Shown here: piece by piece, positions 8,906 to 18,155 of the stretch
Position numbering within the stretch: the stretch's first letter is position 1
Layout of the letters: each line of letters starts with the position of its first letter
Origin: an uncultured Granulosicoccaceae bacterium
Lineage (GTDB): Bacteria; Pseudomonadota; Gammaproteobacteria; Granulosicoccales; Granulosicoccaceae
Assembly: GCA_937930305.1 (NCBI GenBank)
Contig: CALGLE010000002.1
Span: forward strand, 248,001-312,000
Reading direction: 5' to 3'
DNA: 64,000 bases
Program-made: the position numbers and the translations under genes
Notes under the pieces: generated by a model
The model's input: only the letters and a program-made list of their open reading frames with translations
What the model was told of the DNA's origin: nothing
The model's database searches: none

Positions 8906-10525
8906 TTAAAGTGTTAAGTCGATTTGCAAGTGACCGGCTGAAGCCAAACGCTTAGACAGCAATTCCGAGATGGCGTGGTAGTAGTGCAGATGCGTCTTCG
9001 GTGGCAACTCACTGAGTGCATCCGCTGATAAGTTCAACGCATGCACAGTGGTTAACGCGGTTTGTGTGCGAGTTTCTGGTGTGCCGTGAATAAACCCGAG
9101 CTCTCCCACACAATCACCCTCACCTAACACACTGACTAAGTCCCCTTTCTCGCTAACGCGCACAAATCCATCGGTGATGACCAACAGACTGCGGTCGGCA
9201 TTGGCGTTTGGCAATAAGTCATCGCCTGCATTGAAGGTGCGTACTTTCACCAGTTCAAGCAGTTGCGCAACCTCAACATCAGAAAAACCTTGGAAAAACG
9301 CTTGCTGGGTTAATTGCCGAATGAATCGTCGCTGAGCCGGTGGACGTTCTTCAATGATCCTAAAACTCTCGACAAAGGGCTCCAAAGCCGCGGCCATTTC
9401 AGCCCCCGATTGAAAACGCGAGGCCGGTTTTTTTGACAGAGCACGGGCAATGACGTCTGCCAACTCTTTCGGTAGTTCCGGTTTCACTTCATCGAGCCGA
9501 GGTGCGGTTTGATTAACCACCGTTCGAAACAGATCTTTGACTTTACGAGCTTTAAACAGTTGTCGACCCGATAACAATTCAAACAACACGGTGGCCAGTG
9601 AGTAAAAGTCACTCGCTGGCGTGAGTTCTCGGCCCAAAATTTGTTCAGGCGACATGTAGTTGGGTGTGCCTAAGGTGGGGCCTTGGCGTTCCAGCGCGGA
9701 TTCGTCGGTTAAGCCAACAGCGATACCGTAGTCCAACAGTTTGGCAGCGCCGCAGTGATCGAGCATGATGTTGGCAGGCTTTATATCGCGGTGCAAGATG
9801 CCTTGCTGGTGCGAGTAATCCAACGCATGACAGCAATCAATAATAACTCGCAGCGCTTGATTGGCTGGCAGTAAGGTTTGCCCCTTGCCATAAGCCTTTA
9901 ACGATTCGCCTTCCACGGCCTCCATGACCAAGAAATTTAATTCTTCGTATTGGCCGGCGTCGTACACGGTCACAATGTTCGGATGGCGCAATTTTCCAGC
10001 TGCCACGATTTCGGTTTGATAGGCTCGCTGTGCGCCGGGTACTTTGCCCGAGGACACCTCAGGGCCGCCAACCGGCGACAACTTCACAGCGACTTCACGG
10101 CCAAGCACGTTGTCTAAAGACAAGTGCACCACGCCGCAAGTGCCAGAACCGATTCGATGACCTATCGTGTAACGGCCTATCTCATCGGGCACGATGATGT
10201 CCAGTGGCTTTAATCGAGCCGACTTACCAGACTCTTCTGACTTGTTTTTTTCTGCCGTCTTTTTCGGTTTAACCGCCGGCAAATTCGGATCAGACAGATC
10301 GATATCTTCACGGCGCGCATCATCTCGCGTGCCTTTACCAATCCGAACATTCTTTCTAAGCCCAGCAATGGATGGCCTCACAGGCTCACCCACAGACAGC
10401 AGGCCGAGCGCGGAAACCGCGTCATCATCGGTGAAATCCGGGTGACGGCCTGTAGCAATTCGCGATTGAATGCGCGAAACGCTGGCCGGTGGACCGGCAG
10501 TGCGCTTTGGACGAGTAACAGGCAC
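8906..10525 (-). CDS. Ser/Thr protein kinase with C-terminal cyclic-nucleotide-binding domain
   Basis: This 539-aa cytosolic protein has three parts. A basic, low-complexity N-terminal tail (about 1-115) is followed by a Hanks-type kinase domain (about 118-385). The kinase has the glycine loop IGSGTCGVVH, the ATP lysine in VAVKLS (Lys148), the catalytic loop HRDIKPAN (Asp247) and the activation-segment end GTPNYMSPEQ. The magnesium motif is DYG (265-267) instead of DFG. The C-terminal part (about 415-535) is a CNMP/CAP-type sensor with a phosphate-binding-cassette-like segment around GELGFIHGTPETRT. No transmembrane segment is seen, so it is a soluble kinase, unlike membrane PknB. The start codon is GTG. 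Cyclic-nucleotide control of the kinase is an inference from the fusion. Confidence 0.9.
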   Translation of the reverse strand: MPVTRPKRTAGPPASVSRIQSRIATGRHPDFTDDDAVSALGLLSVGEPVRPSIAGLRKNVRIGKGTRDDARREDIDLSDPNLPAVKPKKTAEKNKSEESGKSARLKPLDIIVPDEIGRYTIGHRIGSGTCGVVHLSLDNVLGREVAVKLSPVGGPEVSSGKVPGAQRAYQTEIVAAGKLRHPNIVTVYDAGQYEELNFLVMEAVEGESLKAYGKGQTLLPANQALRVIIDCCHALDYSHQQGILHRDIKPANIMLDHCGAAKLLDYGIAVGLTDESALERQGPTLGTPNYMSPEQILGRELTPASDFYSLATVLFELLSGRQLFKARKVKDLFRTVVNQTAPRLDEVKPELPKELADVIARALSKKPASRFQSGAEMAAALEPFVESFRIIEERPPAQRRFIRQLTQQAFFQGFSDVEVAQLLELVKVRTFNAGDDLLPNANADRSLLVITDGFVRVSEKGDLVSVLGEGDCVGELGFIHGTPETRTQTALTTVHALNLSADALSELPPKTHLHYYHAISELLSKRLASAGHLQIDLTL

Positions 10526-10575
10526 GGTCGAGGCTGAGGCTCAGAAGTTTTGTGAGAGACGTCATCATATCATTC

Positions 10576-11142
10576 TCAGGCCTTACTCAACCAGTGCGCA
10601 CTAAGAGCTTGATAAATAGACAATTGTTGCTCCGCACTTGCTGGATCACCGATCACCCCCATCACAGCCAGAAGATTCAGAACCACCACATAGAAGGTCA
10701 ACGCCAAGCCAACACTGAATAGCAGACTGATCTCTAGTGTATACCTCAATACATGCGCAATGATGGCAAGTCCCCAGAAGATCAGCGCATAATTCAACAC
10801 CTGTAATGCGGCTGAATCGCTGTTCACAGATAACCAAAGCAGCGGGATCGCCACCGAATTCAGAACTGCTGTGCCCCCTGTCAATGCGGTGAAGGCTTGC
10901 TGGAAACGAGCGTTTTTTTGCATCAAGCTAACCGCCACATACAAGCAAAGCCCGGTAATCGCTATATCACTGATGGCCAACATGAGACCATTGGGTATGG
11001 ATAGAGCGCTGATCACGGCCAAAACGTAGGTGAGTAAATTCAGGATTATTGCCACTGTCAGTGGCTGCTGACCCGCCGGCATGTCCTGAGGTCGGGCCTG
11101 CAGTAACGCGACCCAAACAAATTGTTGAAGTAAATTCGACAA
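10576..11142 (-). CDS. hypothetical five-helix inner-membrane protein
   Basis: This is a mostly hydrophobic protein of up to 188 aa with about five predicted transmembrane helices (near residues 28-48, 52-70, 85-105, 115-133 and 138-163). No catalytic motif is recognised; a loose resemblance to Yip1-type membrane proteins is possible but unproven. The longest reading starts at TTG (11142) without a clear ribosome site. An ATG 20 codons in (11082) is the alternative. It lies 50 bp upstream of the kinase gene on the same strand and may be co-transcribed with it. Confidence 0.6.
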   Translation of the reverse strand: MSNLLQQFVWVALLQARPQDMPAGQQPLTVAIILNLLTYVLAVISALSIPNGLMLAISDIAITGLCLYVAVSLMQKNARFQQAFTALTGGTAVLNSVAIPLLWLSVNSDSAALQVLNYALIFWGLAIIAHVLRYTLEISLLFSVGLALTFYVVVLNLLAVMGVIGDPASAEQQLSIYQALSAHWLSKA

Positions 11143-11232
11143 ACTAAGCCAGCGGTTGCAATGCAGACGGGCATGGTATCACTGCACTTGGGTGTATCCT
11201 ATGCGCCCGCGAGCTAAAGCTCGACCCAAAGC

Positions 11233-11874
11233 ATGACAACTTCGATGTATGAGCCCGGCCAACTTGTTGCCCTAAACGAACGCTTTCGTGGTTATTTGCC
11301 GGTGGTGGTTGATGTCGAAACCGGCGGCTTGGATGAGATTAAAAACCCATTGCTCGAAATTGCCGTTCTCACGATCGGCATGGACGATGCGGGGCGCATG
11401 TTTCCCAACGTAGCAAAAAGTACACACGTGGCCGCCTTCGAAGGCGCTGAATATAATCAACGCTCCTTAGAGCTTAACGGTATTGATCCAGACAATCCAT
11501 TGCGTGCCGCACGCTCGGAAAGTGATTCATTGAATTACGTGTTTCAACCTGTTCGCCAAGCCGTTAGGGATGCGAAATGCACTCGCGCAATTTTGGTTGG
11601 CCACAATGCGGCGTTTGACTTAAAATTTTTAAACGCTGCCGTCGAACGCACCGGCGTTAAAAGAAACCCCTTTCACCCGTTTAGCTGTTTTGACACCGTC
11701 ACCATGGCAGGCCTTGCGCTTGGGCAAACCGTGTTAGCACGCTCTTGTGAAGCCGCCGGCTTAACCTGGGATAGCAGCGAAGCGCATTCAGCCGTGTACG
11801 ACACAAGAATGACGGCGGAGCTGTTCTGCTATGTGGTAAATCAGTGGGAAAACGCCCATAAAATCCGTAAATAA
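11233..11874 (+). CDS. rnt: ribonuclease T
   Basis: This 213-aa DEDDh 3'-5' exoribonuclease trims the CCA end of tRNA and matures the 3' ends of stable RNAs. The exonuclease motifs are visible: [11 protein letters not shown] (ExoI, Asp and Glu), [10 protein letters not shown] (ExoII) and [13 protein letters not shown] (ExoIII, His and Asp). Length fits RNase T of E. coli and Pseudomonas. The gene is monocistronic, ends at a strong bidirectional terminator and converges on grxD, an arrangement common in gammaproteobacteria. Confidence 0.95.
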   Translation: MTTSMYEPGQLVALNERFRGYLPVVVDVETGGLDEIKNPLLEIAVLTIGMDDAGRMFPNVAKSTHVAAFEGAEYNQRSLELNGIDPDNPLRAARSESDSLNYVFQPVRQAVRDAKCTRAILVGHNAAFDLKFLNAAVERTGVKRNPFHPFSCFDTVTMAGLALGQTVLARSCEAAGLTWDSSEAHSAVYDTRMTAELFCYVVNQWENAHKIRK

Positions 11875-11883
11875 CGCATAAAA

Positions 11884-11910
11884 AAAGCCCAGAAACCAGT
11901 TCTGGGCTTT
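11884..11910. terminator. bidirectional intrinsic terminator between rnt and grxD
   Basis: A perfect 11-bp stem (11884-11894 with 11900-11910, core AGCCCAGAA/TTCTGGGCT) has a 5-nt loop. It is flanked by A-rich sequence on the left and T-rich sequence on the right, so it can stop transcription from both converging genes. Confidence 0.9.
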
Positions 11911-11934
11911 CTCAGCACAGCTTACAAAAACGCT

Positions 11935-12273
11935 TTATGCAGCGGCGGCTTCGTCAATCAGGGTTTGTAATTCGCCGCTTTCTGACATTTCCATGATGAT
12001 GTCGCAACCACCCACCAACTCCCCCTTAATGTACAGCTGAGGGAAAGTGGGCCATTCCGCGTAGCGATGCAAGTTCTCACGAATTTCCATATCAACGATC
12101 ACGTTAACAAACGCGAACTCGCGGTTGCAGCTTTTCAGGGCTTCCACAGTGCGCATGGAAAAACCACACATAGGCATCTGCGGCGTACCTTTCATGTACA
12201 AAATCACGGGATTGGATTCAACTTGATCTTTAATCCGATCCATCACATCAATGTTGGTTTGAGTCTCCGCCAT
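11935..12273 (-). CDS. grxD: monothiol glutaredoxin, Grx4 family
   Basis: This 112-aa single-domain glutaredoxin has the monothiol active site CGFS in MPMCGFSMRT, the upstream ILYMKGTPQ strand-loop and WPTFPQLYIKGELVGGCDI, which carries the glutathione-binding TFPQ and GG residues. Grx4 proteins bind and transfer a [2Fe-2S] cluster, often with BolA-type partners; an ibaG-like gene occurs at 53.2 kb. The start is taken at the internal ATG (12273), which gives the standard N-terminus MAETQTN and lies 5 nt after the sodB stop. The longer reading would run back into sodB. Confidence 0.95.
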   Translation of the reverse strand: MAETQTNIDVMDRIKDQVESNPVILYMKGTPQMPMCGFSMRTVEALKSCNREFAFVNVIVDMEIRENLHRYAEWPTFPQLYIKGELVGGCDIIMEMSESGELQTLIDEAAAA

Positions 12274-12278
12274 GATAC

Positions 12279-12887
12279 TCAAGCCAAGGCAGCTGAGAAA
12301 CGATCCGAGGCTTTCGCCCAATCCACCACTTCAAGCCAACCATCGATGTAATCGGGGCGTTTGTTTTGATACTTCAAGTAGTAAGCGTGCTCCCATACAT
12401 CTAGGGCGACGATAGGTGTGCCTTGCTGATCAGCCACTGGCATCAATGGATTATCTTGATTGGGAGTAGACGTGACGGCCAACTTGCCACCGGATACGAT
12501 CAACCAAGCAAAGCCAGAACCGAATCGGCCAATACCCGCTTGCTTAAGTTCACCTTTCAATGCATCCAAAGAACCAAAGGCATCGTTTATGGCGCTAGCG
12601 AGTGCATCGCTGGGCGCGCTGCCACCGTCACACATGGAGTTCCAGTACAGGATGTGGTTGTAGTAGCCACCACCGTTGTTACGAATGGCCGGTGCGGCAC
12701 TCGCATCTACAGTTGCCATCACCTCTTCCAGTGATTTATCCGCGTTCGGCGTGCCATCCACAGCGCCGGTGAAGTTATTGAAGTAAGTGCGATGATGACG
12801 ATCGTAGTGGATCTCCATCGTCTGCGCGTCAATGTGTGGCTGTAAAGCCGTGTAGTCATAAGGCAGATCGGGAAATTCAAAGGCCAT
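12279..12887 (-). CDS. sodB: superoxide dismutase [Fe]
   Basis: This 202-aa iron superoxide dismutase converts superoxide to hydrogen peroxide and oxygen in the cytosol. Metal ligands are visible as His in HYDRHHRTYF, His in YYNHILYWNSM, and Asp and His in LDVWEHAYYLKY. The GGGYYNH and GSGFAWL segments are typical of the Fe type. A GGAG sits 6 nt before the ATG. It is directly upstream of grxD, giving a two-gene redox and iron-sulfur operon. Confidence 0.95.
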   Translation of the reverse strand: MAFEFPDLPYDYTALQPHIDAQTMEIHYDRHHRTYFNNFTGAVDGTPNADKSLEEVMATVDASAAPAIRNNGGGYYNHILYWNSMCDGGSAPSDALASAINDAFGSLDALKGELKQAGIGRFGSGFAWLIVSGGKLAVTSTPNQDNPLMPVADQQGTPIVALDVWEHAYYLKYQNKRPDYIDGWLEVVDWAKASDRFSAALA

Positions 12888-13065
12888 GTGAGCTCCGTTA
12901 GGGTTCAGCTTGGTATAGGTTATGGGGTGTCTGGTACTTAATTGCTAGTGTACCCGCTGGGGATATGGTCTCACCCACGCAGGCCACTGGCAAGCAAGTG
13001 TTGGCGATACCGGGCCCATGGTCTACCATGCAGGGCGCTTGTTTCACATAAATTAAGGTCTTCTA

Positions 13066-14256
13066 ATGAGTGCTTTGATGTCTACCTACGGCCGACTTCC
13101 CATGACAGTGGCTCGTGGTGAGGGGCTGCGTCTGTGGGACACAGACGGGCGCGAATACCTCGACGCGCTCACAGGAATCGCCGTTTGCGCCCTAGGTCAT
13201 GCGCATCCAGCGGTTGCAAAAGCGGTTTCAGATCAAGCCAAAACGCTCATTCATTCGTCGAATTTGTACAACATTCCAAACCAGGAGCAACTCGGGGCTG
13301 AGCTATGCCGCATTGCCAATATGGACAAGGTGTTTTTCGCAAATTCTGGGGCTGAAGCCAACGAAGCCTGCATAAAAATCGCTCGTTTGCACGGTCACGC
13401 CAAAGGCATCAAGGCCCCACAAATCGTAGTTTTTGACAATGCTTTTCATGGTCGCACCATGGGAACGCTCTCGGCCACCGGCAATGACAAAATTAAAGTG
13501 GGCTTCGGGCCCATGCTCGAAGGTTTTATACGGGTGCCCTATGACGACGCGGCCGCGGTTGAAAAATTGGCTAACTCACGCTCTGACATAGCGGCTGTGA
13601 TGGTGGAGCCCATTCAAGGCGAAGGCGGTGTGCATATCCCGTCAGATGATTACTTGCCGGCGCTGCGCCGAATCTGTGATGCACACGGTTGGTTGCTGAT
13701 TACCGATGAAATTCAGGCCGGCATGGGCCGCACCGGTGAATGGTTTGCACACCAGTGCAGTGGCATCACACCCGATGTAATCGCGGTGGCAAAAGCCTTG
13801 GGTAATGGCATGCCCATCGGCGGATGTTTGGCTCGTGGTAGCGCTGCCGAACTGATGCAACCGGGCAGCCATGGCTCAACGTTTGGTGGTAACCCACTGG
13901 CCTGCTCTGCAGCGTTGGCGGTCATTAACACCATGGAAACGGAACAATTGCCGGCGCGAGCCAAAATGTTGGGAACTCGCATGTTGAACGGCTTTCGAGC
14001 CGCACTGCACAACCAGCCAGGTGTTGTTGATATCCGTGGTCGCGGTATGATGATGGGCATTGAATTGGATCGCGACTGCCCAGAACTGATGGGCCTGGCT
14101 ATGGATAACGGCGTTTTATTAAATGTAACGGCAGCTCGCGTGGTGCGTTTGTTACCGCCTTACATCATGAGTGAAGCGGATGCCGATTTAATCGTGCAGC
14201 GGGTGTCCACGCTCATCACAGAATTTCTCACTCAACACGAAACGGTGCCGGCGTAA
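13066..14256 (+). CDS. argD: acetylornithine aminotransferase
   Basis: This 396-aa class III PLP-dependent aminotransferase catalyses the fourth step of arginine synthesis (N-acetylglutamate semialdehyde to N-acetylornithine) and may also serve in lysine synthesis. Conserved features include FFANSGAEANEAC, FHGRTMGTLSATG, the PLP aspartate region LITDEIQAGMGRTG and the Schiff-base lysine in AVAKALGNGMPIG. The downstream neighbour, 44 bp away, is argF, which confirms the arginine role over other class III enzymes. An AAGG lies 7 nt before the chosen ATG. Confidence 0.95.
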   Translation: MSALMSTYGRLPMTVARGEGLRLWDTDGREYLDALTGIAVCALGHAHPAVAKAVSDQAKTLIHSSNLYNIPNQEQLGAELCRIANMDKVFFANSGAEANEACIKIARLHGHAKGIKAPQIVVFDNAFHGRTMGTLSATGNDKIKVGFGPMLEGFIRVPYDDAAAVEKLANSRSDIAAVMVEPIQGEGGVHIPSDDYLPALRRICDAHGWLLITDEIQAGMGRTGEWFAHQCSGITPDVIAVAKALGNGMPIGGCLARGSAAELMQPGSHGSTFGGNPLACSAALAVINTMETEQLPARAKMLGTRMLNGFRAALHNQPGVVDIRGRGMMMGIELDRDCPELMGLAMDNGVLLNVTAARVVRLLPPYIMSEADADLIVQRVSTLITEFLTQHETVPA

Positions 14257-14300
14257 CCCGCCATTGCACTCAACGCAATAAACAGGACGAAATCAGAGCC

Positions 14301-15209
14301 GTGCGGCATTACTTATCTGAGTTTGATTTAACGAAAGAAGAATTCCTTAACTTGGTTGAGCGCGGCCGTGAGTATCGCGCGCAATGGGAATCGGGTGCGC
14401 TAGAAACACTGGACAAGCCCTATACCATGGCGATGATTTTTGAAAAATCATCCACCCGCACTCGTGTGTCCTTTGAAGCTGGCATGGCGCAATTGGGTGG
14501 TCACGCCATCAATCTTTCCCCTCGTGATACTCAATTGGGCCGAGGCGAACCCGTTGAAGACACCGCGCGCGTGCTGTCGCAAATGGTGGATATCATTATG
14601 CTGCGCACCTTTTCTCATGACATCGTAGAGCGCATGGCGGAATCAGCCACCATTCCGGTCATCAACGGCCTGACCGATCTGCTGCACCCCTGCCAAATGC
14701 TCGCCGACATGCATACCTTTGCTGAACGGGTGGGCGACATCGAAGGCAAAACCGTTGCGTGGATCGGCGATGGCAACAATATGTGCAACTCCTACATCAA
14801 CACCGCGAATTTACTGGGTTTTGATTTACGCATTGCATGCCCCGACGAACACCAACCCGATGAAGTGATATTGGAGCGCGGCGCGGCCAGAGCAACACTG
14901 GCGGAATCGGCGCAAGCAGCGGCTGAAGGTGCGCATCTGGTGGTGACCGATGTTTGGGCCAGCATGGGCCAAGAAGATGAGCAAGCCGCGCGGGAGCTGC
15001 TGTTCAAGCCTTATCAAGTAAATGAAGAAATTATGGCCCTTGCCGACCCAGACGCCTTATTCATGCACTGCTTGCCGGCGCACCGAGGCGAAGAGGTCTC
15101 CGAGGAAGTTCTAGAAGGCCCACAAAGCGTGGTTTGGGATGAGGCGGGAAATCGCTTACACGCTCAAAAAGCGCTTATCGAATTTTTGCTAAACGCCGCT
15201 GAAGGCTGA
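14301..15209 (+). CDS. argF: ornithine carbamoyltransferase
   Basis: This 302-aa transcarbamylase forms citrulline from ornithine and carbamoyl phosphate. The carbamoyl-phosphate site SSTRTRVSFE, the HPCQ motif and the ornithine-binding HCLPAHRGEE are all present, and the length is usual for OTCase. The start codon is GTG, with AGGACG about 12 nt upstream. It is co-oriented with argD and probably in the same transcript. Only a short hairpin without a T-run follows, so the downstream terminator is unclear. Confidence 0.95.
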   Translation: MRHYLSEFDLTKEEFLNLVERGREYRAQWESGALETLDKPYTMAMIFEKSSTRTRVSFEAGMAQLGGHAINLSPRDTQLGRGEPVEDTARVLSQMVDIIMLRTFSHDIVERMAESATIPVINGLTDLLHPCQMLADMHTFAERVGDIEGKTVAWIGDGNNMCNSYINTANLLGFDLRIACPDEHQPDEVILERGAARATLAESAQAAAEGAHLVVTDVWASMGQEDEQAARELLFKPYQVNEEIMALADPDALFMHCLPAHRGEEVSEEVLEGPQSVVWDEAGNRLHAQKALIEFLLNAAEG

Positions 15210-15310
15210 ATTAACGGCACTCAAACCCCAAATGGGGCCTGAATAGCGGCGATTTTGGCCGTTGATTTGCTTCTACATCCGAACTGTTCATTTCTTTGGA
15301 ATTGGTTCGC

Positions 15311-16156
15311 ATGTCTGCTGCAAATCCGGCGCTACCTCTGGCGCCTGCGCCGCGTTGGAAATCACTGAATCGTTGGCAAGCTTTCGCCATTCATTTCGCC
15401 ATCAGTTTGGCGATTTTCATCGCCCTAGTTCTCATGATGGTGTTCTTCTGGTTTCCCGGTGAGCTCTTCTTGCTCGATGGTGGCTGGCAAGGGCTAAAGC
15501 TGGTAGCGCTAATCGATCTCGTGCTAGGTCCTGCGTTAACGTTGATACTGTGGCAACCCAAAAAGAAAAGCCTAGTTTTCGATATGTGTGTGGTGGCCAC
15601 ATTTCAAATAGCCGCATTGGTTTATGGGTTTATCACCACTTATGACCAACGCACCGTTGCGTTGGTATTTACCGAAGAAACCTTTGTATCAGTTTCCAAC
15701 GCGGATTTAACCGAAGCCGACAACGTATTGATTGAAAAGGAATCTCAACCCAAGCCGTTGACTGATTTTTCATCGGATCACCCAGCGCTGATTATGGCCC
15801 CCGTGCCGAACAAACATACTTTTGGTCAATATCTAGAGGACATATTTAACGGCTACCCTCAGCCATCCGAACGCAGTGATCAATACATGAAGTTAACCGA
15901 TGCTCGCGACGACATGCAAAAAGGCATGCTTGATGAGGAATCATTAACGCGCATGGGTTGGAACCAAACCCATGAGAAAGCCGCACTGAAAAAAGGGCTG
16001 GACGTCGAGCAACTCGAATTGTACCGGTTTAAAACGCGCTACTCTGAAGGTGTGGCGATGTTTGACCCCAACACCTTGCGCATCGTTGATTATGTACCGT
16101 TGGACGTTAAAAAGTCAGCCACCGCAGCGACAACAGCAGAATCTACGGTTGAGTAA
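15311..16156 (+). CDS. TfpX/TfpZ-like type IV pilin accessory protein
   Basis: This 281-aa inner-membrane protein has a short cytosolic N-terminus and hydrophobic helices near residues 27-50, 60-80 and 90-112, then a polar periplasmic C-terminal region of about 165 residues. The pattern RWQAFAIHFAISLAI, followed by WFPGELFLLDGGWQG and LVLGPALTLILW, is characteristic of the TfpX/TfpZ pilin accessory family, which modulates the surface display of the neighbouring type IV pilin. No pilin gene is adjacent, so the partner must lie elsewhere. The ATG at 15311 is preferred over the upstream TTG at 15296. Confidence 0.8.
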   Translation: MSAANPALPLAPAPRWKSLNRWQAFAIHFAISLAIFIALVLMMVFFWFPGELFLLDGGWQGLKLVALIDLVLGPALTLILWQPKKKSLVFDMCVVATFQIAALVYGFITTYDQRTVALVFTEETFVSVSNADLTEADNVLIEKESQPKPLTDFSSDHPALIMAPVPNKHTFGQYLEDIFNGYPQPSERSDQYMKLTDARDDMQKGMLDEESLTRMGWNQTHEKAALKKGLDVEQLELYRFKTRYSEGVAMFDPNTLRIVDYVPLDVKKSATAATTAESTVE

Positions 16157-16163
16157 GCGCTAA

Positions 16164-16691
16164 CTACAACAGCGCCCAGGCCTCATCTTTTTCTGACACA
16201 TCCACGCCTTGAGTGATGGGCCATTGGATGCCAATGGCCGGATCATTCCAACGCAATCCGGATTCAACGCCTGGGGTGTAGTGAGCGCTAACTTGGTAAG
16301 TCATTTCAGAGTCGTCTTCGAGCACCTGATAACCGTGCGCAAAGCCTTTGGGAACGTATAACTGAGTGCCGTTGCTTGCACTTAAGGTGGCACCAAACCA
16401 ATGATGTAACGTCTTGGAGCCTTGACGGCAATCGACAATGACATCAAACACGGAACCGCGGGTGCAACGCACCAATTTAACTTCTTCATGCGGTGCGTTT
16501 TGCAGATGCAACCCTCGCACGATGCCCCGCTTCGTGCTCCACGCCGCATTGGCTTGGACGAACACCGTTTCAAGCCCGTGTTCAGCAAACTCATGTTCAC
16601 AGAAGGTTCGAACAAAGTAACCGCGATCATCCTCCCGTCGCTCGGGCTCAATGGTGAACGCACCGTTTAGCGGCGTGGGTGTGAATATCAC
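16164..16691 (-). CDS. rfbC: dTDP-4-dehydrorhamnose 3,5-epimerase
   Basis: This 175-aa RmlC-type cupin epimerises dTDP-4-keto-6-deoxyglucose at C3 and C5 on the route to dTDP-L-rhamnose. Recognisable segments are DDRGYFVRTFCEHEFA, the catalytic-histidine motif RGLHLQNAPHEE, KLVRCTRGSVFDVIVD, and YVPKGFAHGYQVLED. The start is GTG, one base after the stop of the upstream barrel gene, so the two are coupled. The rest of the rhamnose pathway (rfbA, rfbB, rfbD) is not in the window. Its linkage to polysaccharide export genes suggests that the exported polymer contains rhamnose or a related 6-deoxy sugar. Confidence 0.9.
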   Translation of the reverse strand: MIFTPTPLNGAFTIEPERREDDRGYFVRTFCEHEFAEHGLETVFVQANAAWSTKRGIVRGLHLQNAPHEEVKLVRCTRGSVFDVIVDCRQGSKTLHHWFGATLSASNGTQLYVPKGFAHGYQVLEDDSEMTYQVSAHYTPGVESGLRWNDPAIGIQWPITQGVDVSEKDEAWALL

Positions 16692-16692
16692 G

Positions 16693-18153
16693 TTAACTGC
16701 CTTTGTTGAGGTCGCGTATTTCCAAAGGTGGGCTGTATTTCAAGGAGAACAGTAAGGCATTACTGACCCCACTGTTAATATCTGTTTGGCTTTTCTGGCG
16801 ACGATATCGATAGGAGGCAGCCGCTGTCCAACTGCGGCTGAATCGCCACACCAACTTAGGCTCCATACTCAGGAATCGTCGTGCAAATTCATCATCTGAG
16901 CTGGCGTTGATCGCATCCGGTTCGTACGCGCGAATGCGGAATGAGAAATCCAACAATGGCCCCAGTTCACGTTCATAATCGCCCACAGCTTCCAGCGACT
17001 CCACTTGTGAACCCACATTACTGGGCAACACATCAAATCCAATCTTACCGGTATAACGCGCTATGCCAAATAATCGAGAAATCGTAACCGCTCCCAAGTA
17101 GCCTTGCTCACTACCTTCAGCGTTGTCTAATTTTTCCTCTCGATCTTCCGCACTTAGCACGGATTCATCATCGGCTCGAAATAAATCGCTATTATCAAAG
17201 TCCGTTCGAAACACACCCAGTTGAATACCTAGGCTTAACGTTTGCGACAGTGCTCTGTCCCATCCCACCCGGAACTTTGCCGTATTGGATTTAGCGGTTC
17301 GTTTCGGGTTACGTAAAATTTGTCGTTCATCGTCATCAGGAATTTTTTCCTCAAACGGAAAAATAACGGCCGGATCTGCCTCGGTTTCCGTGCTGAATTG
17401 GTTGTAGCCCAGAAACACTGAAAACGTACTGATGGGTGAAAGCTTGTAGCGATAGCCGATGTCCACACTCTGCTCGTTGAAATCATCCAACTCATCAGAC
17501 ACGGTGAAAACACCGACGTCATCAATGGTTAAGTTGTCGGGGATGGGCACACCGGGATTACCTAATTCAAACTGCTTTCGAATCGAATCAGCCGCGCTGG
17601 GCAGCGAATGTCGCACTTGACTGAAACTTAATTCGGTATCAAGCGTTGCGCGACGGCTGAGGTTATAGGAGAAATACGGCGACAAAATCACACGCTGACG
17701 GGCGACATTTTCCGTTTGCGTCACGCTGGCACCTGTATCGGCTGCCGTGGCAGACAGATCGGTAATATCAGCTGAAATATCGCGGCTGGGCGTATCGACC
17801 TTGGCATTGAGATTAACCCCGTACTTCGATCGAGCTTGATTACGGGTTAAATCTAAAAATAGAATTCGATTTGAGTTGAGTTCACCGCCTGCTCCACCAG
17901 AACCATCGTCACCAATGGTGACCAAGGCATCAGCCCGCAACAGCCCCTTTATGGCGGTGGCTTGTGATTCCCGACTCAGCCCCAAACTGCCAACTATTCG
18001 AGTGGCCGACACACTGGAGGGGTTGTCGGGGTTGATGGTGTAATTATCGTCGAAGCGTTGATCGATCGAGGCGGATGGATCCCATACCCAAACGTCAGCT
18101 TGAACCGCCCCTGCAACCAGGGATAGGGCCAGAGCAGAAAGTAGGCGCACCAT
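16693..18153 (-). CDS. outer-membrane beta-barrel protein linked to polysaccharide export
   Basis: This 486-aa protein has a clear signal peptide (MVRLLSALALSLVAGAVQA). The rest is built of alternating polar/hydrophobic strands ending in aromatic or hydrophobic residues, such as QRVILSPYFSYNLS and SVDIGYRYKLSPISTFSVFL, typical of a large outer-membrane barrel. It resembles the barrel proteins encoded beside exopolysaccharide and PEP-CTERM export loci; the exact family is not certain. It starts 2 nt after the OPX gene stop and is followed by rfbC, so the three genes form one tight operon. It may form or assist the outer-membrane exit of the polymer. Confidence 0.7.
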   Translation of the reverse strand: MVRLLSALALSLVAGAVQADVWVWDPSASIDQRFDDNYTINPDNPSSVSATRIVGSLGLSRESQATAIKGLLRADALVTIGDDGSGGAGGELNSNRILFLDLTRNQARSKYGVNLNAKVDTPSRDISADITDLSATAADTGASVTQTENVARQRVILSPYFSYNLSRRATLDTELSFSQVRHSLPSAADSIRKQFELGNPGVPIPDNLTIDDVGVFTVSDELDDFNEQSVDIGYRYKLSPISTFSVFLGYNQFSTETEADPAVIFPFEEKIPDDDERQILRNPKRTAKSNTAKFRVGWDRALSQTLSLGIQLGVFRTDFDNSDLFRADDESVLSAEDREEKLDNAEGSEQGYLGAVTISRLFGIARYTGKIGFDVLPSNVGSQVESLEAVGDYERELGPLLDFSFRIRAYEPDAINASSDDEFARRFLSMEPKLVWRFSRSWTAAASYRYRRQKSQTDINSGVSNALLFSLKYSPPLEIRDLNKGS

Positions 18154-18155
18154 CG

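Noticed and set aside
15226..15237. CCCC-AAAT-GGGG hairpin after argF as a terminator
   Set aside because: The stem is only 4 bp and there is no T-run.
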